In this document: in pieces, positions 17,605-24,384 of the stretch | Position numbering within the stretch: position 1 is the first letter of the stretch | Layout: each line of letters starts with the position of its first letter | Source of the DNA: Paenibacillus kribbensis | GTDB lineage: Bacteria; Bacillota; Bacilli; Paenibacillales; Paenibacillaceae | Assembly: GCF_002240415.1 (NCBI RefSeq) | Contig: NZ_CP020028.1 | Location: 4,675,501-4,739,500 of the forward strand | Reading direction: 5' to 3' | DNA: 64,000 nucleotides | Program-made: the position numbers and the translations under genes | Notes under the pieces: model-generated | Told to the model about the DNA's origin: nothing | What the model saw: the letters and a program-made list of their open reading frames with translations, nothing else | The model's database searches: none

Positions 17605-17892
17605 TTAAGTGAAGTATGGGAAGTGATCACGCATAAAATGAGTTAACGCATCCTTCAAATTTCTATACTGTTTCATATATTGGAACAAGATGGTCGAGGT
17701 AAGCACGGTTTCAGAATCCTCGATAGTAATAGTCCAGAACGGTGGTTCCTCAGGGTTATAACTAAATTCAGTAACAATGCCATAGGCTACACCTAGCTTG
17801 TCAATCCTTTCGTTTAAGATCTGATAGATCTCGCCAGTCAGTTGATGAATATCACTCAGTTCCAGAGCCTTCTCCTCATTCCAGCCGTCCAT
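17605..17892 (-). CDS. hypothetical phage protein, 95 aa
   Basis: A 95-residue soluble protein with a strong ribosome site (GAGGAGG) before its ATG. It contains a beta-rich middle (PPFWTITIEDSETVL) and a helical C-terminus (YMKQYRNLKDALTHFMRDHF). It lies between the stalk-domain protein and the portal gene. I do not recognise the family. Confidence 0.55.
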   Translation of the reverse strand: MDGWNEEKALELSDIHQLTGEIYQILNERIDKLGVAYGIVTEFSYNPEEPPFWTITIEDSETVLTSTILFQYMKQYRNLKDALTHFMRDHFPYFT

Positions 17893-17937
17893 AGGATATT
17901 AACCTCCTCACATACCCGTGATTAAAGAAAAATCACT

Positions 17938-18786
17938 TTATACAACTGTATTACTTATAACCTTCAGAAAACCGTTCTTTTTAGCGGTATAAATTAACTG
18001 TTCAATGGATTGATTTGCGGTATCGCTAAACAAGTACCACTCATCTTTAGATACGTCATGAATCAAAATCTCTGGGTATCCTGTTAAAGGTTCAGATGGA
18101 AAAGAACGAATTAAAGAATAAACATCAAAACGAACTAAGCTGTTCCCTTTTGGGTCTAGAAAATCATATTGTGCATTTTTATAATAGGACCCAAGTGTGT
18201 CAATAGTGAAGCTCCAAGAGTAGTCTGCAGGTGCTTCGACCTTTTCACCTTTGTTTTTCACAAAAATATTATAAATTGTTTTGTTATATGCATTTCCATT
18301 AATCTGCTGAACTACGCCACCCAAAGTCATATGGTATTCATGTTGTAATGCTTTTACTTGTACACCATCTATAAACAATGGTTCAGTATCAACATTCACT
18401 GCAAATTTGCTGAAATTAACATTACATCCAAACGTCTCTGCAATAAAACGAAGTGGAACAAATATGCGATTATTTTTCATGTACGGTTTAACATCAAGCA
18501 GCATCTTTTTACCGTTTTTCTCCGCTGTACTACTGTTCAGTGTTAATATTACTTTCATATCGCTTTTAGTGAGAATAACCTTTGAATTGGACCATTCGAC
18601 CCTAGCCCCCAAATTTTCACTAATGACACGTAGAGGTATCATTGTACGTTTGTTCTTAATTTCGGGCTTCACATCGGATGCAATAGCAACACCGTCAACT
18701 TTGATTTGACTCTCTGCTGCATAAGTAGTTGACGATGAAATAAATAAAAAAATTGCAAGAAAAACCCCAAAGAATGCTTTTTTCAT
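17938..18786 (-). CDS. secreted copper-amine-oxidase-N-like (stalk domain) protein
   Basis: A 282-residue exported protein. The signal peptide (1-23) ends TYAAE, followed by a copper amine oxidase N-terminal-like stalk domain (about 25-130), recognisable from IPLRVISENLGARVEWSNSK and FVPLRFIAETFGCNVNFSK. The C-terminal half is beta-rich and unrecognised. Stalk domains are common on Paenibacillus cell-surface proteins. A host-type surface protein lying between TerL and the portal is unexpected; it looks like a moron gene. GGGAGC precedes the ATG, and a pair of 13-bp repeats lies upstream. Confidence 0.75.
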   Translation of the reverse strand: MKKAFFGVFLAIFLFISSSTTYAAESQIKVDGVAIASDVKPEIKNKRTMIPLRVISENLGARVEWSNSKVILTKSDMKVILTLNSSTAEKNGKKMLLDVKPYMKNNRIFVPLRFIAETFGCNVNFSKFAVNVDTEPLFIDGVQVKALQHEYHMTLGGVVQQINGNAYNKTIYNIFVKNKGEKVEAPADYSWSFTIDTLGSYYKNAQYDFLDPKGNSLVRFDVYSLIRSFPSEPLTGYPEILIHDVSKDEWYLFSDTANQSIEQLIYTAKKNGFLKVISNTVV

Positions 18787-18809
18787 AAATGACAGCTCCC
18801 TTTTTGGTT

Positions 18810-18869
18810 AAATTTGTTGCGCAGTAACTCACTCCATATTAAGACGCAACTGGATAAAATTTGTTGCGC
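18810..18869. repeat. paired 13-bp direct repeats upstream of the stalk-domain gene
   Basis: AAATTTGTTGCGC occurs at 18810-18822 and again at 18857-18869, 47 bp apart, between the TerL stop and the start of the secreted stalk-domain gene. An inverted GCAAC lies between them. Position and spacing suit an operator pair or part of a promoter region; function unknown. Confidence 0.4.
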
Positions 18870-18931
18870 TTTCCTGCTCGTTAGCTTACCGAGATTGGAT
18901 CAAAATAATGAATGAATATCTAGCAGAAGCC

Positions 18932-20482
18932 TCAAAACAACAAACTGCGATCATAAAATTTCAGACTTTTCACAGACTGAATCAATTGAACAGCTCCATA
19001 TAAACTGTCTGGCGCATCGTCGTATGTACAATTTCGATTGTAATCCCTCACCTGATGGTTGTATCTAAGATTATCTGTATTGAACAGAATATGCCCCTTC
19101 TTCACTTCTGGCTCCAAGCTAATAATGCGCTCATGCTTCTGTCCCTTGGAATGCACACTTTCTACGGGTGTATGTATCTTCGCCTTCCATAACTCTTCTT
19201 CAAACTTTTGCTTCATATAACTCTGTGCCTGATTGACTTCAAAACCAAGCTTATCTACGGGATAAAGCTTCAACTTCTCCATAGCTACTTGGAATAAATC
19301 ATCTGGCAGCAGTTTATAAATATTGCCGTCCAGCACGTACATCTGCTTCGTCTTCCTGTGCTGCCCAATAATCGAAATAGCCGAATAGTCGTTTTTCTTC
19401 CCGGCCTTAATCGCTGGATCAATGTACATAGCAAGTTCCATGTCCTCAAATTCAGGCAACCTGTCCCAATACATGAGATTCTGAAATATGTATTCATCGG
19501 TTGAACGCGGATCGTTTTGTAATTCTTTATAGAAACTTTTCTCACCCATCGCTTGCTTCTTGCACATCAAATAATAATAGTCCAAATACTCGCTCCATAG
19601 GATTTTCGTACCCTCCAGCATTTCCTCCTCATTCGCCATAAAAAAAGACAAGGCCGTATTGATCCTGTCTTCATCCTGCAAATTATTATATTGTCGCTCC
19701 CACTCTGACCAAAGATCATCACGCTCTGAAAATTGAAGCACGGCTGCTTTACGAACACTTCTTACACCTGGTATCTTCCCTTTGAGCAGATCGGCCATAA
19801 TATCTTCTTCATTCAAAATAGTTCCACAGATCAGAATATTCGTATCTCTTGTTCCTATAGGTAGAATGACATCCGTAAATGTATTTTTAACCTGTTCTCG
19901 TTTTGCTTCGGATCGTGCGGTATCTTCCTTGAGCAAATCATCCATCAGAACCAGTGTAGGACGGTAATGCTTATAGTGGATGCCTCTCAAACTACCGTCT
20001 ATCCCACGAATCATAATGCAGGAATCCAGTCCACCTTTACTCTTCAGCCAAATCTCATTGTTGTTCCAGCGGCTCCCTTTACGAATCCCAAAATCCTCAA
20101 TCAGCATCTGATTTGTTTCCAGTTCGTCTTTGATCATATCGAGGAACGGCAATGCAATCTGTTCTGTGGCTGATATGATTAATGTAAACTGTGATTTATC
20201 ATATAAAGTTGCATACAGCGGAAATAAAAAGGAACTGATCGTTGACTTTCCGTGTTCCCTTGGGAGTCCGAAAGCCGTAATCAGTCCTGTATTCGCAAGC
20301 ATATGTCTTAATTCCGAAAATAACTCTTTGTGAAACTGTCCAAACGCTCGATCAAAGTATTTAGGGAAATAGGCCAAAGCAAAAAATTCAATGTCCATCT
20401 CACCGATTAGCTTTCTTAGTTCAGAGAAGGAGAACGTTTCGATCAGTTGTTTCATTTTCGGTGGTTTAAAGTGCTTCTCCAT
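18932..20482 (-). CDS. terminase large subunit
   Basis: A packaging ATPase/nuclease of at least 516 residues. Walker A is at about 72-81 (GLPREHGKST) and Walker B at about 176-182 (TLVLMDD). The C-terminal RNase-H-like nuclease has acidic residues in MYIDPAIKAGKKNDYSA and in YDDAPDSL. It cuts concatemers and drives DNA into the procapsid with TerS and the portal. No Shine-Dalgarno precedes the ATG at 20482. In frame and 18 codons upstream, an ATT at 20536 sits 8 nt after AAAGGAG with no ATG, GTG or TTG in between, so the true start may be this rare codon. Confidence 0.92.
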   Translation of the reverse strand: MEKHFKPPKMKQLIETFSFSELRKLIGEMDIEFFALAYFPKYFDRAFGQFHKELFSELRHMLANTGLITAFGLPREHGKSTISSFLFPLYATLYDKSQFTLIISATEQIALPFLDMIKDELETNQMLIEDFGIRKGSRWNNNEIWLKSKGGLDSCIMIRGIDGSLRGIHYKHYRPTLVLMDDLLKEDTARSEAKREQVKNTFTDVILPIGTRDTNILICGTILNEEDIMADLLKGKIPGVRSVRKAAVLQFSERDDLWSEWERQYNNLQDEDRINTALSFFMANEEEMLEGTKILWSEYLDYYYLMCKKQAMGEKSFYKELQNDPRSTDEYIFQNLMYWDRLPEFEDMELAMYIDPAIKAGKKNDYSAISIIGQHRKTKQMYVLDGNIYKLLPDDLFQVAMEKLKLYPVDKLGFEVNQAQSYMKQKFEEELWKAKIHTPVESVHSKGQKHERIISLEPEVKKGHILFNTDNLRYNHQVRDYNRNCTYDDAPDSLYGAVQLIQSVKSLKFYDRSLLF

Positions 20483-20658
20483 ATACTGCTTAAGCAGCTC
20501 AGCCTGTCGCTGTTCTTCTTGCTTTATTGTTTCAATCGGTATAGCTCCTTTCTCATGTTCACTATAAAATCATCACAAAAATTTCTGCACCCTTTGCTGG
20601 CGACTCTGTTTCTACATATAGAAGACCCCCTCCCATCCACGACAAAAAGAGTGGCTCA

Positions 20659-21504
20659 TCACCACTCGATATTTCCCAAGGCTTCAGCCATATCCTGCTG
20701 TGTTGTTAAGGTATAGAAATTGGTTGTTGCTACGTGATCATGTCCAAGGATTTGCTGGATGGTCGTCAAAGGAGTCGTTTTCACCAGCTTATAGCCAAGC
20801 GTATGTCTGAGCATATGGGGTGTTACCTTTACATTGACCCGATCCCCATATTTGTTCAGGATCAGGTTGACCGCATTTCGTTCCAATGCTCCACGCTGCC
20901 CAATACATAGATATTCTGATTCCACTTGTGGCCTGACTTCTAGATATCGGGTAATGGCTTTTCGCACATCCTTATTCAGTGGTATGGTGCGGAATGAGTT
21001 TCCCTTACCGCGTACCTTCAATAAACCTTTACGTTCACTGATTTCAATATCTTTTAGCTTGATACCAACCAATTCGCTAACCCGTATTCCTGTTCCCAGC
21101 AGCAATTCGATCATGCAGATATGCATCCGATTGCCCATACGGTGAATTTCATTTCGCAACTTCCACAAGTCCTTTTCCGCTAACCCTTTGTATTGCCGAA
21201 CGACCTTGTTCCTGACTGCTTCGGTATGTACTTCTTCCTTAATATATCCTTGTTGGTGCATCCACTGGGAAAATACGTTGATACTGGCGATTTTGCGGTT
21301 GATGGTCAGTATCGCTTGGTTAGTGCTTTGCAGATATTTTTTGTATTCTACACCATCCAACTCAATCCACTTGTCCAGTCCATATTCCGTTTTCCTTTGA
21401 TACCAAGCTGTGAACTGCAACACGTCCCTAATGTAACAGGAAATGGTGTTCTTGCTTCGATCCTTGCTCCGTAAATATGCTTCAAATCCTTGTATATAGC
21501 CCAT
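20659..21504 (-). CDS. tyrosine recombinase (XerC/D-like integrase)
   Basis: A 281-residue tyrosine recombinase with an N-terminal SAM-like core-binding domain (YIQGFEAYLRSKDRSKNTIS) and a complete catalytic set. This comprises Arg141 (GTGIRVSEL), Lys167 (VRGKGNSFR), His230 and Arg233 (PHMLRHTLG), His255 (ILGHDH) and Tyr264 (NFYTL). It could integrate or excise the element, or resolve multimers. Its place between TerS and TerL inside the packaging operon is unusual. I chose the ATG at 21504 after GGGTGGGG; a GTG four codons earlier is possible. Confidence 0.9.
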   Translation of the reverse strand: MGYIQGFEAYLRSKDRSKNTISCYIRDVLQFTAWYQRKTEYGLDKWIELDGVEYKKYLQSTNQAILTINRKIASINVFSQWMHQQGYIKEEVHTEAVRNKVVRQYKGLAEKDLWKLRNEIHRMGNRMHICMIELLLGTGIRVSELVGIKLKDIEISERKGLLKVRGKGNSFRTIPLNKDVRKAITRYLEVRPQVESEYLCIGQRGALERNAVNLILNKYGDRVNVKVTPHMLRHTLGYKLVKTTPLTTIQQILGHDHVATTNFYTLTTQQDMAEALGNIEW

Positions 21505-21669
21505 ATTCGACCCCACCCTTCACTTGTGTGTCACATCATACCGTTGATGTGGGGGAAAGTCCACTCATTACATAACTTATCTTATGCACTTAGTCTGGGC
21601 AATTTACTGGCTAATTCAGGGCTGAAACTGGCGTTTATCTATACAAATACTGACGACATAACGTTATGG

Positions 21670-22407
21670 CTACGAATTATCCGGCTCCATATATCCTTCC
21701 TCAATCTCAACCGATTCCTCAACAGCTTCATAGTCGGCATCCACTACATCCGCTTCAATCATATCCAGAAATAGCTGCTTGCGCTCCTGTTCCAGTGCCT
21801 TCGTATTGACCACCAGCTCACGTCGATCATTCCACTCGTTAGGTGCACGGTTCTTTAAGTAGAAGATCATCGCTGTCGGATTGGGAGGCTGATATCGTTT
21901 TACCTTTTCGATGCGCGTCTTCTTTTTTCCATTTTTGTCCTCTTCAATGATCGTTTTTATTTCTTCATATTCATACCCTGTAGCAGCTTTCAAAAGTGAA
22001 TTTTCCACGTGGGATATAGGCACAGATCTGCTCCATTTGACTAGTTCAGCCAGCATCGGATGTTTATCAATATACTCGTACCAAGTCGTTTTACCTATAT
22101 CGAGTTTCCTAATAATGTCCTCTGCGTTCACGCCTTCTTCGAACCATTGCTGAATCTCCGCAAGTCTAGGGTATACATGTGTTTCCCACTTGGTCGGTCG
22201 TTCTAATGCTTCAGCAAATTTGGGATGCTTCCTGCGATAATCGCCTAATGTCCAAATATGAATGTTCAGTCGCTTAGCAATCTCTTCATCTGTTGCTCCT
22301 TCACGTACCCAAACGGGAATATCCCTGAGCCTTGGCACAACAAATTGATCATACTTGGTCAGTATCTTTGGCTTATTCCTTTTTGGATTGTTACTGTTCT
22401 TGCTCAT
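21670..22407 (-). CDS. terminase small subunit-like protein
   Basis: A 245-residue protein with two repeated helix-turn-helix units: REGATDEEIAKRLNIHIWTL, then EEGVNAEDIIRKLDIGKTTW. This is the arrangement seen in phage TerS/packaging proteins that recognise the pac or cos site. A C-terminal segment (NPTAMIFYLKNRAPNEWNDR) is a hallmark of Firmicute TerS, and the tail is acidic. GGAGGTGA lies 7 nt before the ATG at 22407; a longer frame to 22455 is less likely. Confidence 0.85.
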   Translation of the reverse strand: MSKNSNNPKRNKPKILTKYDQFVVPRLRDIPVWVREGATDEEIAKRLNIHIWTLGDYRRKHPKFAEALERPTKWETHVYPRLAEIQQWFEEGVNAEDIIRKLDIGKTTWYEYIDKHPMLAELVKWSRSVPISHVENSLLKAATGYEYEEIKTIIEEDKNGKKKTRIEKVKRYQPPNPTAMIFYLKNRAPNEWNDRRELVVNTKALEQERKQLFLDMIEADVVDADYEAVEESVEIEEGYMEPDNS

Positions 22408-22474
22408 TCTGTCACCTCCAGCACGAAAAAAAGGGAACAGACCATAATAGCCCATTCCCCATATGTATTCTTGC

Positions 22475-22636
22475 TTACCCTTCTAACTCAGCCTCGTAAA
22501 ACAACTCGATATCCTCAATCACCTTCTGAATCAACACGTTATCCTCCTGAGCTTCCTCAGCACCTAGCACATTTACCTTTTCGGCTTGCATACCCTTTAG
22601 GAACCGAATCACCATATTCACTTTTGCCTTACCCAA
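22475..22636 (-). CDS. small phage protein, 53 aa (TTG start)
   Basis: A 53-codon frame (start LGKAKVNMVIRFLKG, end DIELFYEAELEG) between the methylase and TerS genes. AAAGGGTGA lies just upstream of the TTG. That it is a real gene is supported by the second, intact and slightly diverged copy at 3114-3275. Residues 20-53 are acidic. Function unknown; possibly a small packaging or regulatory peptide. Confidence 0.6.
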   Translation of the reverse strand: MGKAKVNMVIRFLKGMQAEKVNVLGAEEAQEDNVLIQKVIEDIELFYEAELEG

Positions 22637-22654
22637 TTCAATCACCCTTTCGGT

Positions 22655-23920
22655 TTAGTCAGCACATGATACCTCTGACCTTGCCGAACCAGCAACAACT
22701 TCATGATAGTCATACTGCTTACCATCTCGAATCAAATACACACTGCTATTGTCGCCAGCATGGGCAATATATCGCTTCACAATCACATCTACATATTTGG
22801 GGTCAAGCTCGCTGGTATAGCAAAGCCGAGCCGTTTCCTCACAAGCAATCAACGTTGAACCTGAACCACCAAATGGATCAAACACGATATCACCAAGCTT
22901 ACTGGAATTTTTAATTGGATAGCTAATCAAAGGAATCGGCTTCATCGTGGGATGATATTCATTCCGGAAGGGGCGATCAAATTGCCATAAGGTTGTCTGC
23001 TTCCGATCACTGTTCCAGTAGTGTCCACTTGTTGGCTTCCAACCGTACAATACAGGTTCGTGCATCCAGTGATAATCAGCATGTCCCATTACCATTGCTT
23101 GCTTTGCCCATATGCAGCATTGTGCCAGTTTGAATCCGGCTTCGATAAATGCCTTTCTAAAATTCAAACCCTCACTATCTGCGTGGAACACATAAATACT
23201 TGCTCCGTCATCAGCTACTTCAAACATTTGAGTATAGGCAGCCAATAGGAAATCATAAAACTGGTGATTGTCCATCTTATCGTTCTCTATTTTCAATGCA
23301 GCCTTGGTTTTACCTGTATAATCCACATTATAAGGTGGATCAGTTACAATAAGCCGAGCCTTCTTACCATCCATCAATGTTGCGATATCCTGCGGATTAG
23401 TCGAGTCACCGCATATGAGCCTATGCTTCCCAAGTAGCCAAATGTCACCTTTACGAGTGATCGGATGTACAGGTAATGCTTCTTCCAGATTAAAATCATC
23501 CTCATCATCGGCTGTATCTTCATGTAATGTATCCAGCAATTTCTCACACTCGCTCATATCAAATCCAGTTAGAGAAAGATCATAATCAGCCAGTTTTAAT
23601 TCTTCCATTTCCTGCGCCAACAATTCAAAATTCCAATCTGCATACTCAGCCGTTTTGTTATCAGCTATTCTGAAAGCTTTGACCTGTTCTGGTGTTAAGT
23701 CATCCACCAGTATCGTTGGAACTTGCTTTAACCCAAGCTTCTTAGCTGCTAACAAACGAGTATGACCTGCTATGATTTCATGATTACTGTCTATTAGAAT
23801 GGGATTCTTAAATCCATAACTCTGAATACTCGTTGCTACATAATCTACAGCTTTCTCATTATTTCTGGCGTTTTTTATGTACGGAATTAACGTTTCTACG
23901 TTTACGTATTTGATTTCCAA
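22655..23920 (-). CDS. ParB-N domain plus beta-class DNA methyltransferase
   Basis: A 421-residue fusion. Residues 1-100 are a ParB/Srx-like nuclease-fold domain (PILIDSNHEIIAGHTRLLAA). From about 160 there is an amino-methyltransferase of the N6-adenine/N4-cytosine group. The order DPPY (TDPPYNVDYTG, catalytic) before the AdoMet-binding FxGxG-like motif (FDPFGGSGSTLIACE) makes it beta class. Such fusions are common in phages and protect DNA from host restriction or mark packaging sites. TTG start after GGGGGA. Its 3' end is duplicated in degenerate form at 3294-3423. Confidence 0.88.
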   Translation of the reverse strand: MEIKYVNVETLIPYIKNARNNEKAVDYVATSIQSYGFKNPILIDSNHEIIAGHTRLLAAKKLGLKQVPTILVDDLTPEQVKAFRIADNKTAEYADWNFELLAQEMEELKLADYDLSLTGFDMSECEKLLDTLHEDTADDEDDFNLEEALPVHPITRKGDIWLLGKHRLICGDSTNPQDIATLMDGKKARLIVTDPPYNVDYTGKTKAALKIENDKMDNHQFYDFLLAAYTQMFEVADDGASIYVFHADSEGLNFRKAFIEAGFKLAQCCIWAKQAMVMGHADYHWMHEPVLYGWKPTSGHYWNSDRKQTTLWQFDRPFRNEYHPTMKPIPLISYPIKNSSKLGDIVFDPFGGSGSTLIACEETARLCYTSELDPKYVDVIVKRYIAHAGDNSSVYLIRDGKQYDYHEVVAGSARSEVSCAD

Positions 23921-24047
23921 TCCACTTGATCCCCCTTTCTACCTTCATTTTTAAAAAGGCTGCTATCCACATCCAGGTGTAAACCACACCAACTACAGTA
24001 ATAAATCGTAATATTTCTATGATTATTGCTTGTAAAATTAATAGCAA
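23859..24047 (-). CDS. small membrane protein overlapping the methylase start
   Basis: A 62-residue frame with one long hydrophobic segment (about 2-32) and a very basic C-terminal tail (KRRNVNSVHKKRQK). The TTG start has GAGGAG 9 nt upstream. It overlaps the methylase gene by 62 nt in another frame, suggesting translational coupling. It could be a holin-like or membrane-anchoring peptide, but there is no lysis gene beside it. Function unknown. Confidence 0.45.
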   Translation of the reverse strand: MLLILQAIIIEILRFITVVGVVYTWMWIAAFLKMKVERGIKWIGNQIRKRRNVNSVHKKRQK

Positions 24048-24080
24048 TCTTGTTGCTCCTCTCTAAATGAAAAAGGAAGC

Positions 24081-24115
24081 CTAGCTCATAGCCAGAGTTC
24101 CCGTGTTATGACTCT
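24081..24115 (-). promoter_or_regulatory. conserved stem-loop element, copy C
   Basis: CTAGCT, then a stem AGAGT/ACTCT (24094-24098 with 24111-24115) around a loop containing CCCGTGTTA. It shares CTAG, spacing and loop with copies A (26664-26698) and B (27910-27944), but its arms differ in sequence while still pairing. It lies 34 bp before the start of the small membrane protein/methylase unit, on the leftward strand. Confidence 0.5.
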
Positions 24116-24135
24116 ATACTTGTAAATCTGCTCAT

Positions 24136-24151
24136 TGTGTCACGTGACACA
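24136..24151. promoter_or_regulatory. parS-like site 1
   Basis: TGTGTCACGTGACACA, a perfect 16-bp palindrome. It keeps the CACGTG core and length of the Firmicute chromosomal parS (TGTTTCACGTGAAACA) with one symmetric change per arm. It lies 20 bp beyond stem-loop copy C. Probable binding site of the element's own ParB (26721-27866). Confidence 0.6.
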
Positions 24152-24340
24152 CTTCAAACACTCTGTAAGCCCTATCTAAAATTCTGAGTTCAAGTGCCTA
24201 CCGCGCAACGATGGGCCTGTTGCTTGCTTGTCCCCCCAATCCAAGGTAAACCATCTTGGATATGGAGGTACTCAACTGGAAACCTTCCTTTTAAAGAACT
24301 ACATAACCCTTTTCCCAAAACTAAGCTAAATTTAATGAAC

Positions 24341-24378
24341 TGACCCCAGTTTCCCCTATATATAGAGAAGTGGGGTCA
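24341..24378 (-). terminator. stem-loop downstream of the helicase gene
   Basis: TGACCCCA and TGGGGTCA form an 8-bp stem enclosing a further imperfect CCCCTATATATAGAG hairpin. It is located 6 nt after the helicase stop (leftward). No T-run follows, so it may be an RNA-stabilising or non-canonical termination structure. The remaining 24160-24340 has no gene that I can support. Confidence 0.4.
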
Positions 24379-24384
24379 CGTCTA

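Noticed and set aside
21527..21534. TGTGTCAC upstream of the tyrosine recombinase as a third parS-like site
   Set aside because: Only one half of the palindrome; no stem-loop partner nearby.
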